In this document: piece after piece, positions 51,437-63,120 of the stretch | Layout: each line of letters begins with the position of its first letter | Numbering within the stretch: the first letter of the stretch is position 1 | Assembly: GCA_029216955.1 (NCBI GenBank) | Contig: JANAVB010007000.1 | Coordinates: forward strand, 1,759,200 to 1,823,199 | Reading direction: 5' to 3' | DNA: 64,000 nt | Source of the DNA: Iris pallida | Taxonomy: Eukaryota > Streptophyta > Magnoliopsida > Asparagales > Iridaceae | The notes under the pieces: generated by a model | What the model was told of the DNA's origin: nothing | Database searches by the model: none | Seen by the model: the letters and a program-made list of their open reading frames with translations, nothing else | Made by a program: the position numbers and the translations under genes

Positions 51437-54400
51437 CAGTCTTCGTAAAAGATTGCAAACTTGTGATGGTACGTTAGTCGTACTATTACGAGCCTGCGCC
51501 CAGGAAATGCTCATTCACAATTAGGATTAAAATGATTTAGGAGAATAACTAGGATAAGGGTCCCTTATTTATTTGACTAATTGGGTAGTTAAGTTTGTTA
51601 GATAGGCCATGTTATCTAGAAATTTTTTGAATTCAAATAACCTGCCCGATCCCTATAGAAACACTATTATTTTTGATATGACAATATGACCCCATGCAGA
51701 TATGCTATTCACTTGGTAAGTTAGGCTTACCTATAATTAAGGCTTTGATCTTGGTAACCTGTTCAGTTTTCTTTTGCTCTATTTAGATATAAATTTCATA
51801 TCATGAGTTAGAATTGTCTATTTTTAAATTCTTTTTTGCTGTAAGAATTTAGTTTATAATTTCTGATTCTACAATTCGGGTGCGAATCTCGAGGTAGATT
51901 GCTTTGAGATTTTCCCTCAACCATATAAATGCATATGAGATAAATACTAGAATGTTTGTATCTTTTTCGTCTTTAGTTAATTTCTCCATATTAACTCTTT
52001 TATTTTAAGTGTTGTGACTGATAGGACAATTACCTATGCTTTTATTTTAGTCAACCTGTTTGAATCTCTAGGGGCTCATGAATTTTTACGGTTAAAGGAA
52101 TATTAGTTAACCCATAAAGTTTAGACAGCAGCGCACTGTCGCCAATTATTTAAGAGTGGAGAATATGGGTTCACTGCAGCCAGCAGCGCACTAGCGAGGC
52201 ACAACCCATAGAAATGAAACCATTTTGAGGATCATAAGTTATAGAATATTACTAAATCTATGTCCTAGTTGACCTCTTAAATCTTAGATACCCTTGTGAC
52301 AATATAAGGTAGAATACCTGATAGCTTATCCCCTCTGAATCACGGAACCAAGAGTTTGCCACAGCCAGATTATATGGGCGAGGCATAATTCTCGGTAAAA
52401 TGATTTCATACATGATTACAAGTTTAGGATACGATAGAGGATAGGGACTGCCCTGTATGACCCTAAGATCCAAAACCAATACTAGTGTAAGTTCAGCAAG
52501 TTGAGTAGCATGTCTCCCAACCTAGCGTTATGTGGTTCTTGTGATCTATTGACAGGGTAATTGACCAACACTAATAAGTTACCTAGAATATAGAATTCAG
52601 AGGTCCATAACCCATTAGTTGACTAAAGCCTTATGGATAAGAAGATAATAGGTTGACTGTATAGGCAAAGACACCAGGTAAGATTTTGATTCTCTCAAAA
52701 ACTGAAACTACTTGTTTCCTCCTTCCAAAAATCTCGCATATTCGTATTTTGACTATCTTGACCAACGCTGCTATTACAGCCTAGTTTTTACAAGCTTACT
52801 CATTTATCGAGCTTGATTCGAGACATATGTTTATTGGGGATGCCTGTTAACATATTGTCTAATCAGAATCATTGTATTATGGTCTGATCAACCATGATGC
52901 ATTTGGTTCGCTTTTCATCTAATTATCCTACGTGGATTGAGATATAGATGTCTCTAGGATCCCACCCACGACTGCTTTGACAATTCCTCTTGAATTATAC
53001 ATTCGCCATTGAATCATGTAATGGTGTTCAGTGACATCCCTCTAGAACTCTTAGTTGTTTTCATCCTTCACTGATTGGAAAGACAAAAGCTCGTAATTAA
53101 TAGATAGACTACATAGTATCCCCATGGCTATGATAGTTGTATACGCAAGTGTAGCTACCATCGACCAGTCCTGTGATAGGAACCTTGCCACCATATCCTA
53201 GCCTCTAAGGTGGGTAGACTGTAAGCTTTCTAAAATTTTAGGATATACAAGGATTACAAAGTGATTAGAATAACTTCCATTAGGATGACAATTAGTGCCC
53301 CATGGACTCCCACTTTTCATTTAGATCCTTTTGTGTCCCCGGCCGTGTCATTAATATTCGGAGCACGAGACCAGCTGTTACTTTCCAACAGATTTCACAT
53401 GTAAGATCTAGACGAGTCCACCTTCATCTAGGTAGATCATGTCCCACTCAAACCCGTTCCCTTGTACTCTATTTTTATGGTACGACTTTCAGGTAAAAAG
53501 GACTAGTTATATCCCTTACCATGTACCGATAAATTTTCTGATTTCCATTAGAGCCTCAACCTTGACTCAATTCCTGCGATCCAAAATATGGTTGTGACCT
53601 ACTCGAAGTCCACTATGCACATGCCACTAGTGTGCCACCCAATTGAGGTCTCAAGTGCTCCTTAAACACAAGAGTCACTGAAGGCACATTTTGAGCTTTA
53701 GGGACCTAGCTAACCAACCTGACTAGCAACTAGCTCAATCCCTTCCGTAGAAACCTATTCTAGGATACCTAATCCAGTAGGAGTAGTTTTATCATTGGAA
53801 TCTTGCCTAGACCATATAAATTGAAACCCAATGTTCACCCAACCAACGACTGATACCCAAATAGACAACCCAAAAGATTACAACATGAATTTCTCAGATT
53901 CCATCCTATTGTGAAACCTTGTTTAGAATTTCGAAAATAGAATTTTCGTATTGCATGGATTGCAAGCCCTCTAAAAGCGAAGGGTTCTTCGATGTAGCAA
54001 GTGACTGGGAGTAGCCCAATCTAGCGAATAAGACTATAGGTTCATAAATACTCTTTCTACCCGTATTATTGTATATTCTCTACCGCTCTTTAAACTTCAT
54101 AATTACTCTTGATTGTTCTTCCTTATCTTCCTGTCCCCTCTATTGCCGATAGACGAAGGTCATACTTATTAGAATTTACCAATATTTCGTAGCTACTTGT
54201 GCAAATTTTTTGCTTATTAGATTTTGGGTTATTTGATAGGTAAGAGAGGATTATAGAGACCAAAAGCAATAGAGATCTATTTTAGCAAGTAGCTGGTAGA
54301 TTATGAAGTTTTAGGGACATACCATTGAGGGAGTAGTGTGACCAAAGGTGGGTAGAAGTTCTCGGAGTTTCGTAGTTACAAAATGGCTAGAAGGAGGATA

Positions 54401-54507
54401 CAACTATTTTTGGGAATTAAAATTTAAGGGGATCAAGGTTCAGGTAGATTTCTTATTGAATTTTAAGGAATAGTTATGGATTAGAATTTCGAGGACGAAA
54501 TTATTTT
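51437..54507 (+). other. LD2 internal region, non-coding
   Basis: No ORF with a recognisable domain. Aligns with LD1 internal DNA. Ends with TTTCGAGGACGAAATT. Confidence 0.75.
52125..52198 (+). other. Conserved GC-rich island in LARD internal region (copy 3)
   Basis: Same 74-base layout as 46254-46327, with a few substitutions. Confidence 0.6.
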
Positions 54508-54522
54508 TAAGGTGGATAGATT
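54508..54522 (+). promoter_or_regulatory. Polypurine tract of LD2
   Basis: TAAGGTGGATAGATT, identical to that of LD0. Confidence 0.7.
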
Positions 54523-55505
54523 TGTAGCCTCCCTTCCCGAAATTTTTTTTAAAATATTTATTTATTTATTTATTTGATTTAAATAGGGATTTTAGAATTT
54601 TATAAATATTTATTTAGTTAAACATTACGGTAGATGATTTTAATCATGATTGAGAATTGGAGTACAAGGTGACTAGAAATCATGATACGGGTAGTGCAGT
54701 GGCGTGCTTTGACTAGTGTATTAGCCTTGATAAGGAAGGTCGAGCCATAGTGATGTCCTAACTAGGAAAATCAGGCCAAGTTGCGACGTAACCCATATTG
54801 AAGTTTATTTAATTATTATTTATATTATTGAGTTTAGGAAAAATCGATTCTACCATTTTAGCCGGACTGGACTCGAACTGAGCCTAAGCCCATGTAGTCA
54901 TGCGGCACGTCCAATGACATCGTGTTGATGGAATTTGATATGAGGATGTTGTATTACATTTTAAATAATTTAACGAATATTTTCTAGTATTCGAAATTAA
55001 ATATTATAAATATTATGATTGGTGGATATTCAATAATAGTTGTATATAAATATGTCCTTGTACATTTTGGGATTTTTATATTGTGCATTATGGTGTATAC
55101 ACCATCATTGGTTTATTCGTTTTGTTACCATAGTTATTATTATTATCATTAGTGTTAATATTATATTACTCTTATTATGATTATTATTGTTATTACTATA
55201 TTATTCTTATTATATATGCGTATGTGTATATATATACATGTTAAGGGGAATGGTATATATGTTTTAAATAGATTAATATATATGTATAAACAAGATTATA
55301 TGTTTTAATTGTATATATATTTAATATATATGTACAAACAAGATCATATGCTTTAATTAGATAAATATATATAAATATATATAAATACATGTATTTGTGT
55401 GTATTAATATAAATATGTATACAAGTATTCGTATGTATTAATATATATATACGTATACATGTACTTGTATGTATTAAAATATTTATATATATGTATACAT
55501 AAATT

Positions 55506-55509
<4 letters not shown>

Positions 55510-55550
<41 letters not shown>
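55510..55550. repeat. (AT)n microsatellite in LD2 3' LTR
   Basis: About 40 bases, against about 14 at the matching site of the 5' LTR. Confidence 0.9.
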
Positions 55551-55551
<1 letters not shown>

Positions 55552-56304
55552 TTAAAAGAAATAAGAAATAGAAAATAGAAATGAAATAAGAAAAAGAAAA
55601 AGAATAATGAAAAAGGAATAAGAAAACAATAAGCAAGAGTAGCAGTAACACAGTCAGCCCTAATACTCGAACCCGAGCCTCTCCCGTATGTTCACAGCCA
55701 ACCGAGCCCCGTTCGAATTCTATATATACACGTATGTGTATATATCGGATGAAAACCTCGAAACCCTAAACGAACACCATGCCAACCTACCTCTCCCCTG
55801 GGCGCACCCCGCGCGCGCACGCGCCGCCGAGGGCGCGCCGCCGACCGTCGGAGGCCGGCGAAACCGCGAGCAACAGCAGCTGAAACCGCGCAGGGTCGAC
55901 AGCAGCGGTAACAGCAGACGCCGAGTTTTGGTGGCGGATTTCTCGATCGTTCAGCGATCGTTTTGCGTATCGACTTCTCCGGTACGTTTGAAATATATAG
56001 GACTTTAAACCCCTTCAAGTAGAATGATTTGTAGTACGTTAGTGTGACGTAGAAATCGAACCAAAGTTCGATATAAATCCTGTACCGAAACAGGACATAA
56101 GCAGTCCAAACGCTCGACTTGGGAGGCGATTTCTCACCAATCCGTGGATCGATTAGAAAATCTATTTGAAGGTATTTATTGACAACATATAGGAGCTCAG
56201 AAATCATTTTGTAGATTCGAAGTTCATTAAATATGCACTGAGAAATCTGTTTTGGAAGTTTAGAAAAAATCATCAAAAACAGTTTTCAAAAACTAGAAAT
56301 TTCT

Positions 56305-56841
56305 TCCACATGACGTGCGTCCCGCCAAACCGGGCGACGTGGTCACGCACCGTAAGCATCAAAAGCTGCGTAACGGCTTCGTGGTCGTGTGGGCTTTGGC
56401 GAAATTCAAATTGGTCGCGTGTGCGCGACGAATTTGATGTGTATCCGTCAAAATTCCCCGTATCGTGCACTTTGTAAATTCTCCAATTACTTTGTGCACG
56501 CTCGTCAGATCGAGACAAAACTTGCGCCAGTAGGACCGTATCTTTTTTTGGGTCCTGCATGCCAAGTTTGGTCCAATTCTGAGACAGTTGATAAAATCAC
56601 CGTTTTATGGGCCCCACGGTTCCACTCAACGAGCGATTTTGTGCACGGCCCGCCGGAACCCAACTTTGGACAGACGGTTGGGTTCGTATCGGAAAACTAG
56701 ATCCGTAGACATGTAATTTGATGACTTTAGAGACCGTTGGCTTTGGCACGCTTTTCGGTGCAAAGTGGGTCCAATGGCGGACATCATTTTTGCCCAAAAT
56801 TACCATTTTGCCCCTGTGTCCAGAATTGGACTTAAGGACAG
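56305..56841 (+). other. Shared leader block, copy in LD2 3' LTR
   Basis: Counterpart of 50034-50570. Confidence 0.75.
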
Positions 56842-57698
56842 GCAATCCTAGCTAATTTGACTATTCTGAGAACGTTGGTAATGTTTATTTCAGCATCCGG
56901 AGACTTCTACATGTGTTGACTGATTGTGGCTCATTGAGTGGTATAGTGTTATTGGTTTCTCCAGCAAAGGACCTCAGGCAAGTGCACTTTCTGATTGCTT
57001 TCCGATTCATAGTAGTCTTTTCATTTCATGTCTATACATATATCTTGCTGCTTGTTGACACACTCGTCAGACGGAGTAGTCGGGAGAGGAAATATCTTAG
57101 TGTACATGTGGACTATCCAGAAATATCCCAATATATCTAATCTTGCACGATAGCAGCTGCACACGACACGTGCAGTGAGCCGTATTTACCCCTAGCCGTT
57201 CATATGTTGAAACATATATTTCACACCACCTAGGTAGATGTCCTTTATTAGTTTTTCCTTGTTTACTTCTCTATCGTGCTATGTCATCAGTTATCTTCCA
57301 GTTTTTATATCTCATATGCTATTTTCATGTCTTGTTAATTCTATTGTGCTTTCGCATTGTCGTCGGTTTGTGTACTTGTTCTATTCCTGACTGGAAACCA
57401 ACATTTTTCAGGTTTAGCCGCTATCACTCTTAGCACTGGGGAAGACTTGGGTATGCTGAGGTCAACCTAGAAATAGACGGCATTGTATCAGATCCATTAA
57501 TTATAAAATCTTGTATTTTCTTTAATTATAAATCTTGTAAATGTTGTAATAAATTTAGAATTGTGAATGAGCAGCAAATGTTGTATTTTTAGCATTTATT
57601 TCTTACGGGCTTGACAGCGTTCTACCGCCGACTCTGCGGCGTAGGCTGGCTTGGACACGTCTCGTATCCGAAAAATGGGTGCGGGTCGTGACAAGACC

Positions 57699-58637
57699 AG
57701 GTATTACCTTCCAACAAATTTTACATAGAAGACATAGACGACTCCACCTTTATGTAGTCATATCATATCCTACTCAAACACCTCTTCTTGTACTCTATTT
57801 TAGGATACGACTTTCAGGTCAAAAGGACTAGCTATAACTCTTACCATAATACCGGTATAGTTCCCGACTTCCACTAGAGTCTCAACCTTAACCTAATTCA
57901 TTCGACACAATATATGGTTGTGATCTACTCGAAGCTCACTACATACATGCCACTAATGCGCCACCCAATTGAGGCCTCATGTGCTATTTAAACACAAAAG
58001 TCATTGAAGGCACATTTTGGGCTTTAGGGACCTAGCTAACCAACCTGACTGGCAACTAGCTCAACCACTTGGGTGGAAACCTATTCTAGGTTACGCTAAC
58101 CTAATAAAAATAGTTTTATCATTGGAATCTTGTCCAGTCAATATAGATTGAAATACAAGGTTCATCCAACCAACAATTGATGTCCAATCAGGGAACCCAT
58201 TAAGACCCAGTAAAACACATCCATACATACCACCATTTTTGACTATAAAACTGAACTATTTGAAATAGGTCCCTATACCTATTATGCAGTCTCCTCCCCT
58301 CTTAGAATGTGAAGTCATTCGTAACCATTATTCTATCTACCTGGAAGTCGCGATACGATCTTGTATTGCATTTTTATCCCTTGCTTGTGTGTTTAAATAA
58401 CCACGGAAAAGATCACAATCTCGATTTCTCAAATTCTGTTCTATTATGGAACCTTGTTTAGATTAATTTCGAGAACAGAACTTCTATATTGCACGGATTG
58501 CAAGTCCTTCTAAGAAAGGAAGGGTTCTTCGATTTAGCAAGTGACTGGACTAGAGTAGCCCACTCTAGCAAATAAGTCAATGGTTCATAGACTTTCTTTC
58601 TATCTGCATCATTGGATACTCTCTATCGCTCTTGAAA
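57699..58637 (+). other. LD1 internal region, continued, non-coding
   Basis: Continues from 48285. Matches 53370-54095 of LD2 up to the CACTA insertion point in 'ctctatcgctcttgaaa'. Confidence 0.75.
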
Positions 58638-59105
58638 CACTACTAAAATCTGTCAAATCAGCGACGCCTCAGGACGTCGCTAAATAGGGAAAATATGTCG
58701 CTAATTTCGATTAGCGACGTATTTAGCGACGTTTGCACGTAGTCGCGATTAACCTAGTCGCTAAACAACAAAACTTCGTAATACGTCGCTATTACGATGC
58801 CACTTAGCGACGCTTACACGTCGCTAATTAAGCGACTACCAGCGACGTAAACGTCATCAGTTACCGACGTAAGCGAGCGATGTTGAGCGACTTGACATGT
58901 ATCGATGCTGACCTGACTTGAGAGCCAAATGGCGACGTTCTGCGACTTTGTTATGTCGCTATAATACCGACATATAGCGACGTCTAGCGACGTTTAGTGA
59001 CGATCAGCGACGGTATTCATCACAGTTAGCGACATTTTGATACTTACTTAGCGACGTTACCTTCGTCGCTGGACGTCGCTGAGAGTCGCTGAACGTCGCT
59101 AATCT
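58638..59105. repeat. CACTA terminal end and subterminal repeat array
   Basis: About 25 copies of GCGAC (mostly TAGCGACGT or its reverse ACGTCGCTA) in both orientations. In En/Spm such repeats bind the TNPA-type protein; that role is inferred here. Confidence 0.85.
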
Positions 59106-59126
59106 TGAAAAAAAATAAAAAAATTA

Positions 59127-59198
59127 CAGCATTTGCAGCATCCCCTGCAGCATTTGTAGCATCTCCTGCAGCATTTGCAGCATCCCCTACACCATTTG
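59127..59198. repeat. 21-bp tandem repeat, about 3.5 units
   Basis: Units of CAGCATTTGCAGCATCCCCTG with small changes, between the subterminal array and the end of the Transposase_24-type gene. Confidence 0.85.
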
Positions 59199-59412
59199 TT
59201 ACAACAACGACGGTGTGTATCACGAACACAGTATCAAACAACACATATACTCACAATCACGAACACGTTTGAAACACAATCTCATCAATCAACACAGATA
59301 TATAAAAATTTGTAACAACAATGTCAAACATAATGGTCCACATAAGAATAATGTATGTATAACCACATAAAAGACCCAATAATGGGCCATCACACAACAA
59401 TATATATGTCGA

Positions 59413-61335
59413 CTACGGCTGATCAGGAGGAGCATCACCGCTCCTGGAAAGAAGGTAAGCATACTGCTCCGGTGTAAGAACCACCGACGACGATGAAGGA
59501 GGAGGTAAAGCAACCGCTGGAAAAGGAGGCAGTGTAACCGCTGGAGATGGGTGCGTCCGCGTCTCCTCTAGGGCTAGCAGTCTGGCGCTGTATTGTTCCA
59601 TGCTAGCCGCTATCCTAGTAACGGTGTCGTGAATGGACTCCTGGGTCCCCTGTACGTGCTGCACGGTACGCTCGAGCTCGTCAAAGCGTGCAGTGACCGA
59701 CGCAGCGTCCCCTTGCGTCTGAGACCCTGGCTGCTCAGCAATCCTCCTCAGCATATCGTCGTACAGCTCAGCAATCTGGCGGGCAATGGTACCCTCGACT
59801 CGGGATGACTCGGCCTGTGACGGCTGTGAATGCACACTGGCAGAGGGAGCCCTGGATGCCTGCGTCGCAACAAATGCGCCGTAGGACCCCGTACCGTAGT
59901 ACGTACCCCTCTGAAGACCACCAACAGCGGTCTTCCAGAGCTCGGCCTCCGACTGAGGCGGAGAGGGCTGCGATGTACCAACCCCTCCCTCTGCCGGTGC
60001 ACTAGCACTCGCACGCTCCTCACGTAGCCTAACATACTCGTCCTAGAAATCATTGTGCATCTCTATACATCAGTACTTACCTAAATTAGCCTAATAAACG
60101 TCTAAAGTATTTAATTATTATTAAGTATATGGTTATCTGTATATTTTCTAAGTTGTGTTAAAAATTAATGAAATTTAAATTAGTACTTACATAGCTCTGA
60201 GTAGCCCGGTCGTCGATGAGCTTTCCGTCCTTCCGATGGGTGGCCAGGAAGACGGTCACCATGTTTGCGCCCTCACCCCTCTGTACCAGCGTGTTTGTTA
60301 TATTTTATTCTTTAGTAAAATAGAAAATTATATACTCCTACTATCAATAAAATCTTATATACTGTAATAAATTACATACCAGACGACGGAAATGCTCCGT
60401 CATAGGAATCGATCCACCATACCACTTTTTGGCCCTCGTCCTCGCCGCCTTCGCCTTCTCCGACCGCTCTCTGTACCGGGGCTCCTCAAATCGAGCCCTC
60501 ATCGTGGTCCACTGGTCAGGTGTGATCCAACCAGCAATCGGCTTTCCGGAGCGCTGATGAGCTTTCTGATCGTCAATTGCATCACGGATCAACTTGGCAG
60601 CGACGGCAGGAAACTGCCTCTCAATCTGCTCGGCCCGGTGTGGTGGATAAAAATAAGTCCTCTACAAGAATTACAAATTAAAATAATAAGTTCTAAAAAA
60701 TGCTTAAAATTATATTAATCATACTAAATTAACTATCTTTAGTTACCTTGAAGTGGGCAAACCAGAATGCCTTCCTCTCTTCCGAGGCATCCGAGTAGTT
60801 GATCCACGGACCCCCATTGTTGGACCTTAGAAAGGAGCCCAACGCTCTCTGTACCGACGAGGGACGATATCTGTATAAAACGATAACCGACGTATTAATA
60901 AATATATATAGATATATAGACAAGTATAATATCTATATATATATATATATATATATATATTCATTTAACTTACTTCGTAGAATCGTCGGCCCAAATCTCC
61001 ATCCTCGTCTCGTCCTGAGGTGCGCATGGAGGGTCGCTCTGGTATCGATCCGCCCGGACGGGATTAGGGACTACCTCCTTCACCTGCTCCCCACCCGCCA
61101 TGCTGCTGTCAGCGGTAGGAAGGCTAAGGGAAGTAGTATGATCAGCAAGCCTGGAACTGCTTGTCGCAGGTGTACTGCCACCCGGACCTGCGACCGTATG
61201 GTACAATGGAGTGCTCGGGTCAGACGATGGTCCGGAGCCATCCTCTGGTAACGGAGCTCTCTGCCCACCTAAGGACACGGCTCGTCCTGGCCTATCTTCA
61301 CGTCGTCCTGAGGTGCCTCCGCATCATCCTGACAT
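59413..61335 (-). pseudogene. CACTA Transposase_24-type (Ptta/En/Spm) gene, five exons
   Basis: Minus-strand exons by splice signals: 61335-60974, 60870-60747, 60661-60380, 60280-60191 and 60042-59413. Every junction has GT/AG and the phases fit, giving 1488 coding bases (495 codons plus stop). Diagnostic segments: a WINY...FWFAHFK block, AKKWYGGSIPMTEHFRR, TH.KDG, and a Ser/Gln-rich, then Pro-rich C-terminal region with a likely coiled coil (about ARFDELERTVQHVQ). Proteins of this family accompany CACTA transposases and are thought to bind subterminal repeats in the nucleus. The first ATG is followed by TGA at codon 4 (61326-61324), with a later in-frame ATG possible; apart from that I see no lesion. 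It could still be expressed from a downstream start. Exon limits are inferred, not proven. Confidence 0.8.
60933..60961. repeat. (AT)n run in intron 1 of the CACTA gene
   Basis: Short AT run inside the inferred intron 60871-60973. Confidence 0.85.
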
Positions 61336-61559
61336 GCTGATAATAACATTGGAGTTCATAATTTAAGATTACAGAAATATGAATACATCAAAATCACAGT
61401 TTGTGATTGAAAATATAAATAAATACAATGACAGTTTAGAAATATCTGCATACATTGGAATTCATAATTTTAGTTTTCAAAAATATGAATTCTAATAGAA
61501 ATGATCATAGTTCATAATTTAAGATTACAGAAATATGAATACATCAAAATCACAGTTTC

Positions 61560-63120
61560 TCAATCATCCTCTGAAAATTTATCTTCTTCGTTTGCCTCCT
61601 CCTCCTCCTCATCCTCTTCCTCTTCCTCCTCATCATCACTAGCATCTCCTTCGTCTTCCCCTTCGAATACTTGTACCTTTTCTATACAAGTAGATATTGA
61701 ATGGGGAACTTCTGCTGAGTCGACATCAACTGTATTTTGTACAAGAGGTAGCTCGTCCTCCTGATAAGCCACTTCGTCGACGTCGTAGGTATTTCTGGCT
61801 TTAGTCTTGCATACTGCCCACCAGTCGTACCTCGTTGTTCCCCGTCTAGGATATGTTGTAAAATATACGAGTTGAGCTTGACTTGCTAGGATAAATGGTT
61901 CGTATCCTTGATATCGACAACGGTAGTTAATATCCGCAAGACCATGCTTGTCAATTTTCCATCCTTGATCTTGTATGGGATCGAACCAATCAACTTTGAA
62001 CAACACGATCTTGGCAGGCTCTATGCCATAGTTGTACGTCAATTCCACGATCTCCCGTAAGATGCCATAGAAATTATTGTCTGGAGTGACATGTTTGTAG
62101 TTTGTAGATTTGATACACAAGCAACTGCTTTTTGTGGAATCAAGATCCAGGAAGCTATCTCTGATGAGAGCATTTGTTGACTTGAACTTAAACCCATTCA
62201 CGCAATAACTTGGCTATATTTTGACGGCATAAATTAGTCCCTTGGCAAGAGTTCTAATAGATTCATTCTCAAGGTTGACGTCCGGACGATCGACCTAAAC
62301 ACGAAAAGATACAAAATTAAGTTTAATGTTAAGTTATTTCTTGTGTAGTTGTGAATGGAGGAAGGTTCTAACTAGCTTCTTACGTACATATGCAGTCAAC
62401 CAAGACGGGAAATAAAGTCTCATTTCTTCTTCTACTTCTTCATCTGCAATGTATGGTTTACTTGACCTCACCTCATCATTAAATTTGCTGAAAACCAATA
62501 AATATCGGGATATACTTGTTAAATTATAATAACGTAATCAACAAATAGATGACTTGAACGTTGAAGATTTTCGCTTACCACTCTAGCTTTTCCACTTCAT
62601 CCTCCTCGTAGTTGAGTAATATATATAACTGGACAGCCTTTAGTTCCTCATCATTCAAATATCACTTTTTCAGTTTTCCAGAAGGCTTTCCAAGAGCATT
62701 GAAGACTTTCAATAATGCATCATTATATTCTATATCTCCATCGTCGTTCCTCGGAGCTCTTGTTCTATTTGTAGCAATATGAGGCTTGAAATACATTAAA
62801 CAAAAGTTTATAATCTCCTCAAGGACATAGGCTTCATAAATAGAACCCTCGACCCGTGCCTTATTTTTTACCTTCCTCTTCAGGTGCTTTAGATGGCGCT
62901 CGAACGGGTACATCCACGATAACCGACGGGCCCACCAACACGTGCCTCATATGAAATATGAATTGGAAAATGCTCCATAGAGTCGAAGAATCCAGTAGGG
63001 AACACCCTCTCAAGCTTACACAATGTTACTGTAATGTCCTTCTCCTACTTTTTAAGCCGATCGACGAGCAACTTAGTAGAACAAAGATCTCTGAAGAATA
63101 TGCTAAGCTTAGAAAACAGT
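61560..63120 (-). pseudogene. CACTA TNPD-type transposase, C-terminal part (DUF4218 and DUF4216)
   Basis: Minus-strand exons about 63120-62579, 62487 to about 62386, and 62294-61560. The first carries the DUF4218 signature (FFRDLCS, LCKLER.FP, SMEHFPIH, YEARVGGPV, then MYPFER, KNKA.VEGSI.EAY). The third carries the DUF4216 signature (VNGFKFKS, FYGILREIVEL, LFKVDWFDP, PFILASQAQLVYF) and ends in a long Asp/Glu run. Lesions: TAG at 63047-63045, a one-base loss near 62916 just before MYPFER, TGA at 62664-62662 and TAG at 62216-62214. The upstream TNP2 catalytic part is absent. TNPD-type protein would be the transposase; this copy cannot be active. Confidence 0.88.

Larger units (their letters stand above)
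48286..57693 (+). mobile_element. LD2: complete LARD-like retrotransposon
   Basis: 9408 bp: LTRs 48286-51411 and 54523-57693, internal 51412-54522, with a perfect target duplication AGACC at 48281-48285 and 57694-57698. No gag or pol is present in the 3.1-kb internal region, yet primer-binding site, polypurine tract and both LTR ends are intact, so it must move with borrowed proteins. It is inserted in a related element, LD1. Confidence 0.9.
54523..57693 (+). repeat. LD2 3' LTR
   Basis: 3171 bp, close to the 5' LTR; its (AT)n tract at 55510-55550 is longer. Confidence 0.9.
42531..58637 (+). mobile_element. LD1: LARD-like element, 5' LTR and internal region, split by LD2 and CACTA
   Basis: 5' LTR 42531-45530; internal 45531-48285 and 57699-58637. 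The preceding bases TTATC (42526-42530) are the expected target duplication; its partner and the 3' LTR are not in the window. The internal DNA has no ORF with a known domain. Removing LD2 joins 48285 to 57699 and the joined DNA matches the uninterrupted LD2 counterpart near 53340-54120, which also places the CACTA insertion point. Confidence 0.8.
58638..63120 (-). mobile_element. CACTA (En/Spm) DNA transposon, truncated at the TNPD side
   Basis: Starts with CACTACTAAAA at 58638, followed by about 470 bp of subterminal repeats, then two genes read on the minus strand in the usual CACTA order (TNPD type, then Transposase_24 type, then the terminal end). Only the last part of TNPD is present; the TNP2 domain and the other terminal repeat are missing, and unrelated DNA follows from about 63120. 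It is inserted in LD1 internal DNA. The right limit is approximate. Confidence 0.88.

Noticed and set aside
61560..61700. Separate gene encoding an acidic Glu/Asp-rich protein
   Set aside because: The acidic run is the C-terminal end of the DUF4216-containing transposase exon, as is common in CACTA transposases.
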